From: an uncultured Ruminococcus sp.
GTDB taxonomy: Bacteria > Bacillota > Clostridia > Oscillospirales > Ruminococcaceae
Reading direction: 5' to 3'
Assembly (NCBI GenBank): GCA_902772615.1
Contig: CACYBC010000173.1
Span: 1-11,108 of the forward strand
Length of the DNA stretch: 11,108 nucleotides
Below the pieces are notes generated by a model. That model saw only the letters and a program-made list of their open reading frames with translations. It had not been told where the DNA came from and searched no databases. Numbering within the stretch: the first letter of the stretch is position 1; every line of letters begins with the position of its first letter. A program made the position numbers and the translations under genes. Positions 1 to 6,993 of the stretch are shown here, piece by piece.

Positions 1-417
1 CAGCTTAAGGACGGACAGATCGTCTGGTTCGGCTCCGACTGCGGACGCTGGGGCGACAGGAAGACCGGTGTCTGGGACATGAACGGCTATGATCTCGGCT
101 CCCTCTTCGACCTGGACATCTCCATGACAAAGGAGGATTCGCTCTATTACTGCGAGAGCGCTATGAACCACGCGATGTGCATAACCGGCGTCACCTTCGG
201 CGAGGACGGCAAGCCTTCCAAGTGGAAGATCGAGAACAGCTGGGGCGGCGAGACCGGCAACAAGGGCTACTTCCTCGCCTCCGCCGAGTGGTTCGACACA
301 TATGTGTTCCAGGCAGTGGTGAACAAAAAATACCTGCCTGAGGAGATAGTGAAGTGCCTGGACAAAAAGCCTCATGAGCTCAATCCCTGGGATCCCATGG
401 GCACGCTCGCAGACTGA
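1..417 (+). CDS. pepC: Aminopeptidase C (bleomycin hydrolase family, C1-B), 3' part only
   Basis: Cytosolic papain-fold cysteine aminopeptidase that removes N-terminal residues from peptides. Only the last 138 residues are present; the reading frame is open from base 1, so the start, the catalytic Cys and roughly 300 residues lie outside the window. Visible family marks are VWFGSDCG near the left edge, the catalytic His in AMNHAMCITGV (fragment residue 57), the catalytic Asn in KIENSWGGETG (residue 79), GYFLASAEWFDTYVFQAVV, and the C-terminal tail NPWDPMGTLAD. In PepC and yeast Gal6 this tail folds back into the active-site cleft and makes the enzyme an aminopeptidase; its presence argues for an intact 3' end. 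The M24 gene begins 13 bases downstream, suggesting one transcript. Family assignment is secure; the state of the missing part cannot be judged. Confidence 0.95.
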   Translation, partial: QLKDGQIVWFGSDCGRWGDRKTGVWDMNGYDLGSLFDLDISMTKEDSLYYCESAMNHAMCITGVTFGEDGKPSKWKIENSWGGETGNKGYFLASAEWFDTYVFQAVVNKKYLPEEIVKCLDKKPHELNPWDPMGTLAD

Positions 418-422
418 AAGGA
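417..422 (+). promoter_or_regulatory. Ribosome binding site deciding the M24 start
   Basis: AAAGGA begins at the third base of the pepC stop codon and sits 8 bases before ATG at 431. It supports the 444-residue form over the longer in-frame reading that starts inside pepC. The position suggests translational coupling with pepC. Confidence 0.7.
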
Positions 423-430
423 AACAAAAG

Positions 431-1765
431 ATGCGCATATCAGATCAAAGCTTCCTTATACAGGACGTACCGACCCTCAGCGATCTCAAAAAGAAGATCG
501 TTCCCTACCGCGAGCAGGAGAAGATCCACAACAGATGGCTCAAGGAGAGACTGGAGACCATAATGCCCATGGTCCTTAAGGATGCCGGGCTGGACATGTG
601 GGTCATCGCCTTCAACGAATACAACGAAGATCCTCTCTACAGGACGCTTCTTCCCAAGCATTTCTTCACCGGAAGAAGGACCATGTGTCTGGTATTCGTG
701 CTCAAGGACGGCGAACTTAAAAGGCTGGCCCTCACCCGCCCGCACATAGGCATAGACGGATACTATGACCTCGAGTGGATCAACCAGAAGGGCTCCAACT
801 GGTCCATACCGGAGGATTATCCCTATCCCCCCGAGACACAGTGGGAATGCCTCAACAGGGTCGTGAACCAGTATGACCCGAAGACCATCGGGCTCAACTT
901 CTCCGATGACTTCGCTTTCGGCGACGGACTGAGCCATTCACTGGCAAACAAGATAATCGGCGCCCTTGATGAGAAATACCGCGAAAGGATAGTCTCCGCG
1001 CAGTACGCTGCCGTAAAATGGCTGGAGACCAGATCCGACAGCGAACTTGCAGCCTACAACGGCATTATGCAGATACAGCACACCATGATCGCGGAAGCTT
1101 TCTCCTCCAAGGTCATAACCCCCGGTGTCACCACCAACGACGACGTCAAATACTGGATGATGCAGTCCATCATCGACATGGGACTCGAGCCCTGGTTCGA
1201 CTACGAGTGCACCATCATAAGAAAAGACGTCGGTTTCGTCAGGGGCGAAGCCGTCATCATGCCCGGCGACTGCCTGAGATGCGACGTGGGCTTCAGATAC
1301 CTCGATCTGTGCACCGATACCCAGGAGATGGCATATGTCCTTAAGCCCGGAGAGACCGACGCGCCAGATTACCTCAAGAAGGCTCTCGGTCAGGTCAACA
1401 GGTTCCAGGACATAGTCCTGGGAAACTTCAAAGCCGAACGCACCGGAAACGAGATTCTCGCAGCCTCCAGGCAGCAGGCCATCGCAGAAGGGCTCAAGCC
1501 CAGCCTCTATTCGCACCCGATAGGATTCCACGGCCATGCAGCCGGCCCCACGATCGGACTGGTGGATGCGCAGAACGGCGTACCGGTGAGAGGCGACTAT
1601 ACCGTATCGGACCACACATGCTATTCTCTGGAGCTCAACTGCACGGTAGAGATTCCCGAATGGAACATCACAGCTATGTGGGGATATGAGACGGATATAG
1701 CTCTTGCGGACGGAAACATAGATTTCCTCGCAGGAAGACAGACCGGATATCACCTCATCAAGTGA
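431..1765 (+). CDS. M24-family metallopeptidase, Xaa-Pro aminopeptidase-like
   Basis: Predicted cytosolic pita-bread-fold metallopeptidase of 444 residues, probably acting on peptide N-termini, perhaps with proline in second position (family inference). An N-terminal creatinase-like domain (about 1-190) precedes the catalytic domain (about 200-435). Five metal ligands can be matched: D285 and D296 in CDVGFRYLDLCTD (the usual 11-residue step), H362 in SHPIGFHGH, E401 in YSLELN, and E420 in GYETDIAL. H369 sits where PepP has its second active-site His. E408 in TVEIPEW is an alternative for the fourth ligand. No signal peptide or membrane segment is seen. The start at 431 is chosen because AAAGGA lies 8 bases upstream; an in-frame ATG at 374 would add 19 unrelated residues and overlap pepC. 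The gene ends 23 bases before a terminator stem. Substrate is unproven: the sequence is a diverged M24 branch, so I give no symbol. Confidence 0.9.
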   Translation: MRISDQSFLIQDVPTLSDLKKKIVPYREQEKIHNRWLKERLETIMPMVLKDAGLDMWVIAFNEYNEDPLYRTLLPKHFFTGRRTMCLVFVLKDGELKRLALTRPHIGIDGYYDLEWINQKGSNWSIPEDYPYPPETQWECLNRVVNQYDPKTIGLNFSDDFAFGDGLSHSLANKIIGALDEKYRERIVSAQYAAVKWLETRSDSELAAYNGIMQIQHTMIAEAFSSKVITPGVTTNDDVKYWMMQSIIDMGLEPWFDYECTIIRKDVGFVRGEAVIMPGDCLRCDVGFRYLDLCTDTQEMAYVLKPGETDAPDYLKKALGQVNRFQDIVLGNFKAERTGNEILAASRQQAIAEGLKPSLYSHPIGFHGHAAGPTIGLVDAQNGVPVRGDYTVSDHTCYSLELNCTVEIPEWNITAMWGYETDIALADGNIDFLAGRQTGYHLIK

Positions 1766-1784
1766 CATCTCCACTATGATCGAA

Positions 1785-1832
1785 ATAAAAGATCCCGGAT
1801 CCTTCATCAAGGATCCGGGATCTTCTTTTTAT
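1785..1832. terminator. Bidirectional rho-independent terminator between convergent genes
   Basis: A perfect 16-bp inverted repeat (left arm 1789-1804, right arm 1809-1824) encloses a 4-base loop, CATC. Reading rightward the stem is followed by TTCTTTTTATT; reading leftward it is followed by TTTTATTTCG. The stop codons of the plus-strand M24 gene and the minus-strand M28-like gene are both about 22 bases from the stem. The geometry fits one hairpin ending both converging transcripts. Confidence 0.92.
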
Positions 1833-1845
1833 TCTTTAATTACTT

Positions 1846-3762
1846 TCAGACCTCTGAGATAAGATCGAGTTTTTTGAGCGTGTCCACGAAGAGAAGCACC
1901 AGATCCTTCCTGTCGGTGCCGGAATCGAGGGACACTTCGCGCACGACCTCTCCTAAGGTCCTCTTTCCGTCTATGTAATAGACGACATTGGACTCGACGT
2001 CGTACATCGCGAATCTGCTCGTGCCTTCCATCTTCTTGTCGAACTCGTCAAGTACTTCCCCTTTACCCACTGCCCTGTAGTCGTTGAGGCCCTGGATGGG
2101 TCCGACGAAGTTACGCTTGTAGACGGTATCGAGGTCGCTGTACTTCTCAAAGCTGTCGCTGAGGCCGTATGTGCCGATCCAGCTGTCGAACATGTCGCTG
2201 ACGATCTTTTCTTCCTTTGAAGTGTCTGCGCCTTCCGCGATCCTGCCGGCTGTCTTAAGGCTGTCCAGATAATACTTTTTGAACTTGAACATCCTGGATC
2301 CGAAGATATCCCTGTCGATCTTCCCGTTGAGGAAGTCTGCAGTGAGCTTGGTCTTCTCATCGACGATGTTCTTCTCCAGTTCCTCGAAGAGGTAAGGGAG
2401 ATCCTCTGCCTTGAGATTCGCGAGATTGTATGCGAAGTTGACCGCCGTCAGGCAGGAGAACTTGAGCACTTCGGGATCGATGACGTCCAGCGTATCTGTG
2501 GCGGTGTGATAGTTGAGGTCCGGCCACTGTCCCAGCATGCAGCACGGGATGTTGATGCTCGGGTCGGCATAGATAATGTGGTCGCTGCCGCCGCTGAAGG
2601 AATCGACTCTGTGGTTGGTGAGGGCGACCGGGTCATTTCCGAGGCTGAAAGCCTCCTTGCCTGCCTCGCCCATGCTGTATGTGGCGAGCTCGTTGATGAG
2701 GTTCGGTGTGGACCACGGGTTCTTGGTAAGGGTGATGGGTCCGTAGAATCTGGTCTGTCTGCCGCCCACCATATCCAGGTTCATTGCGCCGAGCGCCTTG
2801 TCAAAATCAGGGTGAGTCGCGAGATAGGGATACGTTCCCATCATCTCAGGCATGAGGACGAGCTTGATAGTGTGCTGAGGCTGCTCGATCTTGCCTTCCC
2901 TGATAAGGGTGTTGATGACGTTCATCGCCTCGATGGTAGCGCTGACGCCGGAGGCGTTGTCGTTTGCAGATGTTCTCGGGTGACAGAGGTGCGCCGCGAG
3001 ATAGACCACCTTGTCATCCTTGCCTTCTATGGTCACTTCCACGTCCTGGATGTGTCCGTCATAAAGCTCTGAGTCGATGAAAGGCTTTACCTGCAGATAG
3101 CCTCCGTCCTTCTCCATCTTCTCTTTGCAGAGCTTGGCGAGCGCATCGCCCTGCGCCGGCGAGAGCACGAATCCGCGCTTCTCGGGATCGCCGGGAAGAT
3201 GCTCATGCCAGTATGATGTATAGGTCATGGAATGATAGAGGTCGGAGCGCTTGCGGTTGGCCGTCTCCATTACGAAGTCGGTCACGAGCCCGAGAGCTCC
3301 GCGCTTGTAGATCCAGGTGACGGTATTGAGCTGATATCTGCTGAATACCCATTTACCTTCCAGATCAAGTCCTTCATAGTTCTTCTCTTCCGGACCCTTG
3401 TCCAGCATGACCAGATCCACCGGATCGTTCCTTCTGTCGATGGGATAGCTCTTCTGGACCACATGGATGTGATCCGCAGAGAAATCGGCGAGCCTCATCG
3501 CGGGCTCTACCAGATCGAGGGTGGCTGCCCTGATGTTCCATTCCTGGAACATCCTGCACTGCATGTACCATGTATCGGGTGTGGATTCGAAATCCAGCAG
3601 CCTGACGTCAAGACCGTATCTCTTGCAGATCTTGACTACGTGTTCCGCGGCTTCCCTGAACATGGGAGAAGCCTGGATGCGGTGGAAGTTGGATACTTCC
3701 TTGACGACATTGAGAAGCCTCTTTGGGCTCACGTACTCCTTGAAAATCCTGCTGTCCTGCAT
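1846..3762 (-). CDS. M28-related aminopeptidase (DUF4910/aminopeptidase-like family)
   Basis: Predicted zinc-dependent aminopeptidase of 638 residues, no signal peptide, so cytosolic. An N-terminal region and inserted PA-like segment (about 1-240) lead into an M28-type catalytic core: AAHLCHPRTSANDNASG (H258/H261, D268), LMPEMMGTYPYL (E306), AMNLDMVGG (D330), GGSDH and LNYHTATDT (H419). These match the metal-ligand blocks of M28 peptidases, but the usual Glu-Glu pair is Glu-Met here (E306-M307), as expected for the diverged aminopeptidase-like branch as I recall it. The last 70 residues (YYIDGKRTLGEVVREV to the end) look like the small winged-helix-like domain often found at the C-terminus of this branch. 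ATG at 3762 is preceded by AAGGAG at 5-base spacing. It lies 79 bases downstream of the M29 gene; that gap shows only weak dyads, so co-transcription is likely. Transcription ends at the shared terminator. Substrate unknown. Confidence 0.85.
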   Translation of the reverse strand: MQDSRIFKEYVSPKRLLNVVKEVSNFHRIQASPMFREAAEHVVKICKRYGLDVRLLDFESTPDTWYMQCRMFQEWNIRAATLDLVEPAMRLADFSADHIHVVQKSYPIDRRNDPVDLVMLDKGPEEKNYEGLDLEGKWVFSRYQLNTVTWIYKRGALGLVTDFVMETANRKRSDLYHSMTYTSYWHEHLPGDPEKRGFVLSPAQGDALAKLCKEKMEKDGGYLQVKPFIDSELYDGHIQDVEVTIEGKDDKVVYLAAHLCHPRTSANDNASGVSATIEAMNVINTLIREGKIEQPQHTIKLVLMPEMMGTYPYLATHPDFDKALGAMNLDMVGGRQTRFYGPITLTKNPWSTPNLINELATYSMGEAGKEAFSLGNDPVALTNHRVDSFSGGSDHIIYADPSINIPCCMLGQWPDLNYHTATDTLDVIDPEVLKFSCLTAVNFAYNLANLKAEDLPYLFEELEKNIVDEKTKLTADFLNGKIDRDIFGSRMFKFKKYYLDSLKTAGRIAEGADTSKEEKIVSDMFDSWIGTYGLSDSFEKYSDLDTVYKRNFVGPIQGLNDYRAVGKGEVLDEFDKKMEGTSRFAMYDVESNVVYYIDGKRTLGEVVREVSLDSGTDRKDLVLLFVDTLKKLDLISEV

Positions 3763-3841
3763 GTTTTCTCCTTTTTTATCCTGTGAAGGTGAATGACCAT
3801 GACCGGCCCGTCACCGGATCGATGAATGTCTCTGCAGATCT

Positions 3842-5080
3842 TTAGAAAACGAAATCTCCTTCGTCCATGATGACGACTTCTTCCCCGTCATAGGTGGTGC
3901 CGACGACATGCATGTCGAGGGTGCCGATCATGAAGTCGTTATGGCTGACGGCATAGTTGACACCGATGGCCATGAGCTCTTCCTGGGTCATGCCGGCGCT
4001 GCCCTTGATGTTTGAGGGGAAGCTGGAGCCGAATGCCAGGTGGCTGGCCGCGTTCTCATCGATGAGTCCGTTGAAGTACACGCGGTTGAGCTTGGTGATG
4101 GCGCTCTGCTTGGAAACAAGGGCGACCTCTCCCAGCCGTCTGGTGTTCTCATCTGTGAAGAGCTGCTTGCGGAGCACGTCTGCACCTTCGCTGGCGCCGC
4201 AGTCCACCGCAAGGCCGTTCTCGAACCTGATCCAGAAGTCCCTGACCATCTTCCCGGAGATGGTGAGAGGTCTGGAGGCGTAGGCTATGCCGTTGGTCGT
4301 GAAGCGGTTGGGCACGGAGAACACTTCCTCTGTGGGCATGTTGGCGACATAGGGAGCCCTGACTCTCTCCTCGCCCATCGTGCCGGCGGATGTCCATGTG
4401 TGATCCTTGACGAGATCCATACTGATGTCCGTTCCGAGGCCGGTAGTGATGTGCACGCTCTTGAAGTTGTAGTCATTGAGCTTATTGGACCACAGAGCCA
4501 GCTTGTCACAGTGATCTCTCCATGCCTGCACGGGATCGTCCTGGTCGACGCGCATCATGACAGCGATGTCATCCTCCAGCTTCTCAAGAGCTGCGTCCTC
4601 ATCCAGTTCGGGATAGACCTTCTTCGCCCAGTCCTTGTTGGCGATCGCAGTTCCGGTCCACTGGAGCGTTCCCTTATAGATGTACTGCCTGATGACGTTC
4701 CTCACGTCATTGCTGGCGAGCGCGAGGGCTACGGAATTCTCCTGCTCCACATCGCTCATGAGGTCGGGATGGGATCCCATGAGGCCCATCTGTACGCCGT
4801 TGCCGTCTCTGAGATAGTAGTCGATCTGCTCCTTTTTGTAGTCCGGGACGTTCCTGAGCGTCTCCGCGGAGGCATATTTTGCCCTCAGGTGGTCGATCTC
4901 GCTGTCGTTGAAGATGACGACGACATCCTTGGCGCCGTTCTCAAAGGCGACTTTTGTGACCTCTCTGGCCAGTTCAAGATGCTCGGGATCCGCCTGAAGG
5001 ACGAGTGTCTGTCCGGGCTGGATGTTGATGCCGACCTTGACCAGGACCTGTGCTGTCTTTTCGATGTACTCTCTTTTCAT
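3842..5080 (-). CDS. pepS: M29-family aminopeptidase (PepS/AmpS type)
   Basis: Cytosolic, metal-dependent aminopeptidase of 412 residues, the normal length for family M29 (PepS of lactic acid bacteria, AmpS of Staphylococcus, aminopeptidase T of Thermus). The N-terminal domain (about 1-110, with the typical opening VKVGINIQPGQTLVLQA) is followed by the catalytic domain. Expected metal-site blocks are all present: NMPTEEVFSVPNR (E251/E252), LGEVALV (E318), ASHLAFGSSFP (H347) and VSHNDFMIGT (H380, D382), with the closing MHVVG and EGDFVF. Members remove a range of N-terminal residues from short peptides, so it fits as a general end-trimmer for peptides imported by the neighbouring Opp system. 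The start at 5080 has AAAGGAT about 7 bases upstream. It is separated from oppA by a 218-base structured spacer and may therefore have its own expression level. No odd residues or breaks were seen. The symbol follows family usage; ampS would be equally fair. Confidence 0.94.
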   Translation of the reverse strand: MKREYIEKTAQVLVKVGINIQPGQTLVLQADPEHLELAREVTKVAFENGAKDVVVIFNDSEIDHLRAKYASAETLRNVPDYKKEQIDYYLRDGNGVQMGLMGSHPDLMSDVEQENSVALALASNDVRNVIRQYIYKGTLQWTGTAIANKDWAKKVYPELDEDAALEKLEDDIAVMMRVDQDDPVQAWRDHCDKLALWSNKLNDYNFKSVHITTGLGTDISMDLVKDHTWTSAGTMGEERVRAPYVANMPTEEVFSVPNRFTTNGIAYASRPLTISGKMVRDFWIRFENGLAVDCGASEGADVLRKQLFTDENTRRLGEVALVSKQSAITKLNRVYFNGLIDENAASHLAFGSSFPSNIKGSAGMTQEELMAIGVNYAVSHNDFMIGTLDMHVVGTTYDGEEVVIMDEGDFVF

Positions 5081-5130
5081 TTTTGATCCTTTCGGTTTTT
5101 ATATGATGTTTTTTGCTTATCTCATTCAAA

Positions 5131-5194
5131 GAAAAAGGACAGCCTGCTTTTCCTGCTGATCACGGGATCAGGACCGGTAAAGAAAAACATGTCC
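5131..5194 (-). terminator. Candidate terminator or attenuator upstream of the M29 gene
   Basis: On the minus strand an imperfect hairpin can be drawn: an outer GGACA/TGTCC stem (5190-5194 with 5137-5141), CTTT/AAAG and TCC/GGA segments with bulges, and a clean inner CTGATC/GATCAG stem (5166-5171 with 5156-5161) with a 4-base loop. The outer right arm runs straight into TTTTTCTTT (plus-strand A-run ending at 5136). It could end oppA read-through, or regulate entry into the M29 gene 50 bases on. The bulges make this tentative. Confidence 0.35.
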
Positions 5195-5224
5195 TCCTTA
5201 ATCTTTGAAAACTCTATATACAGG

Positions 5225-5252
5225 CCGCGCGGCAGGGTTGACTGCCGCGCGG
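5225..5252 (-). terminator. GC-rich stem-loop after oppA, no adjacent T-run
   Basis: A perfect 11-bp inverted repeat (5225-5235 with 5242-5252) of almost pure G and C encloses a 6-base loop. It lies 46 bases beyond the oppA stop. On the minus strand the following bases are CCTGTATATAGAG, with only a short TTTT further on, so it is not a classic intrinsic terminator. It may act as a weak terminator, or as a 3' barrier that stabilises the upstream opp message against exonucleases. The hairpin is certain; its role is inferred. Confidence 0.55.
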
Positions 5253-5298
5253 GAAACGCCACTACAGTAGACGTTTATACCTATTGATCTCCTTCAGC

Positions 5299-6975
5299 TT
5301 ATGCCGGGACCTTTACGTACCAGAACACGAAGTTGGCCTGAGGAGAGGTCGTGAAGCCGGTGACACCGTCGCCAACCAGGTATCCGGAACCGTATCCGAA
5401 CAGCGGGTTGGTGAAGCACATCTCTTCAACATAGTATTTCTCGATCTCATGAAGGAGAGTGAACCTCTCGGTCTGATCCATGATGGTCTTGGACCTTGCG
5501 ATCTCTTCGTTGACATGATCGTCGCCGGCAGTCTTCACTGTTGAAAACTCGTTGTTGAACAGTTCGATGAAGCAGGCAGGATCCATATAGTCAGCGGAGA
5601 ATGCGTTACGGCAGATCTCGTACTGTCCGTTGCTCCTGTCGGAGAAGAATGTACGAAGCTCAGCGGTCTTCTGAACGATCTTGACGCCGATCTTCTTGTA
5701 TTCGGAAGTGAGAACATCAGCAACCGTGGTGTGCATCGTGGATGCGTTGTAGCTGTATTCCAGCGTCAGAACGTAACCGTCTGCATCGGGCTTGTCATAT
5801 CCTGCTTCTGCGAGGAGCTGCTTGGCTTCGTCGTAGTCGAGATATACAAGGTTGCCGGCCTCATCATTCCAGTCGCCGTTAAGTCCGGGCATTCCGTCCG
5901 GGATAAATGAGTACAGAGGATAATAAGCATCTCCTGCTCCCATGGCTTCGCAGATCTTTGCTCTGTCGACGCCAAGCTGCAGAGCGCGGCGGACTCTCCT
6001 GTCGTGGAGGGCTTCATTTGCGCCGTAGCAGTTGATGCCGGTGTAGTAGTTGATAGCTCCGGAGGTCCTGAAGGTGTCTGTGCCGGCATAGAGATCGCTG
6101 CAGACTGTTGCGTCGACTGCTTCCGCGAAGTCGATCTCGCCTCTCTGGAACTGGATCAGCTGAGCGTCCATGTCCTCAACAACGATTCCGACCAGGTGCT
6201 CTGTGACGACATTTTCTGCATCCCAGAAGTACTGGTTCTTTTCCATCTCGAACCTGTCGGCCTTGTCGATGTAGGTGAGGTGGTATGGTCCGTTTGTGGG
6301 AACATCAGCGCTGTTTGCCCATGTGACGTCTCCATCCACGGCAAAGTCAGATCTGACGGGGTTGTAGATGGAGTTTGCGAGCATGCTGATGAAATAGGGG
6401 CACGGAACTTCCAGTGTGTACTGAATGGTGTTTTCGTCGAGAGCTTCGATACCGACATCGTCCATATCGTTGGCGCTCACGCCGCCGTCAGCATACTTCA
6501 TTGCGTTCTTGATCCAGGCGCACATGATATCTGTCTTGTAGCCTGCATCGGAGGGTGCGCAGGAGAGAGTGTGCTTTGCGCCGTATTCGAAGTCTTCTGC
6601 TGTGACCTTCTTACCGTCGCTCCAGTAGTTCTCCCTGAGCTTGAATGTGTAGACGAGTCCGTCATCGGATACTTCCCAGTCGGGGAGCACTGAGTCAGGG
6701 ACCATGCTGCCGTCTTCACCGATATGGAAGAGGCCGTACTGGATCTGAGAAGTGACCAGACCGGTTACGGAGTCACCGGCGTTTGCCGGGTCCATGGAGC
6801 TGGGCTCACCGCCGATCGCGAAGGTGAAGGTATCCTTGAACTTGGGTGCATCGTCCCCGCCATCACCGCCGTCATCCGGAGGTGTGGGTTCGGTCTTTCC
6901 GCCGCATGCAGCGAGGGAGAAGACCATCAGCACTGCCAGAAGTGCCACGAGGAATCTCTTGAGATTCTTTTTCAT
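5299..6975 (-). CDS. oppA: Oligopeptide ABC transporter substrate-binding lipoprotein
   Basis: Extracellular, membrane-anchored solute-binding protein (SBP_bac_5 family, cluster C) that captures peptides and hands them to OppB/OppC. It has 558 residues, a usual family length. A basic-hydrophobic signal peptide (residues 1-23) ends in the lipobox LAAC with the lipidated Cys at 24, followed by a flexible Gly/Asp/Pro-rich linker (about 25-44). The mature protein opens with FAIGGEPSSMDP, and family blocks YWSDGKKVTAEDFEYG (near 117-132) and NGPYHLTYIDKADRFEMEKN (near 228-247) follow. The start at 6975 is preceded by GAGGAGGAAAC, with about 10 bases between the core AGGAGG and ATG; that ribosome site begins within the oppF stop region, 18 bases upstream. 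As the last transporter gene in the set it is followed by a strong hairpin. Peptide specificity (di-, oligo- or other) cannot be read from sequence; dppA or a nickel-type binder are alternatives, but the peptidase neighbours favour peptides. Confidence 0.93.
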   Translation of the reverse strand: MKKNLKRFLVALLAVLMVFSLAACGGKTEPTPPDDGGDGGDDAPKFKDTFTFAIGGEPSSMDPANAGDSVTGLVTSQIQYGLFHIGEDGSMVPDSVLPDWEVSDDGLVYTFKLRENYWSDGKKVTAEDFEYGAKHTLSCAPSDAGYKTDIMCAWIKNAMKYADGGVSANDMDDVGIEALDENTIQYTLEVPCPYFISMLANSIYNPVRSDFAVDGDVTWANSADVPTNGPYHLTYIDKADRFEMEKNQYFWDAENVVTEHLVGIVVEDMDAQLIQFQRGEIDFAEAVDATVCSDLYAGTDTFRTSGAINYYTGINCYGANEALHDRRVRRALQLGVDRAKICEAMGAGDAYYPLYSFIPDGMPGLNGDWNDEAGNLVYLDYDEAKQLLAEAGYDKPDADGYVLTLEYSYNASTMHTTVADVLTSEYKKIGVKIVQKTAELRTFFSDRSNGQYEICRNAFSADYMDPACFIELFNNEFSTVKTAGDDHVNEEIARSKTIMDQTERFTLLHEIEKYYVEEMCFTNPLFGYGSGYLVGDGVTGFTTSPQANFVFWYVKVPA

Positions 6976-6993
6976 TAATGTTGTTTCCTCCTC

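Noticed and set aside
374..430. Upstream in-frame ATG extending the M24 protein by 19 residues
   Set aside because: It lies inside pepC, lacks a ribosome site, and the added residues are a frame-shifted read of the conserved PepC tail. AAAGGA before 431 fixes the start.
938..1810. Long antisense open frame opposite the M24 gene (minus strand)
   Set aside because: It lies opposite a gene with clear M24 motifs, has no recognisable domain or ribosome site, and would run through the terminator. Its length comes from the codon bias of the real gene.
3763..3841. Terminator or promoter between the M29 and M28-like genes
   Set aside because: Only 4-5 bp dyads (CCGG and GGTGA/TCACC) without a T-run, and no -35/-10 pair. 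Read-through is the simplest reading.
4040..5086. 348-residue plus-strand frame opposite the M29 gene
   Set aside because: No family resemblance, Val/Leu/His/Asp-rich mirror composition, and the minus-strand gene carries every M29 metal-site block.
5238..5266. Plus-strand TTGACT as a -35 box
   Set aside because: It is formed by the loop and right arm of the GC hairpin, has no -10 partner, and no plus-strand gene follows.
6004..6693. Plus-strand frame opposite oppA
   Set aside because: Mirror of an intact SBP_bac_5 gene; no motif and no plausible promoter or ribosome site.
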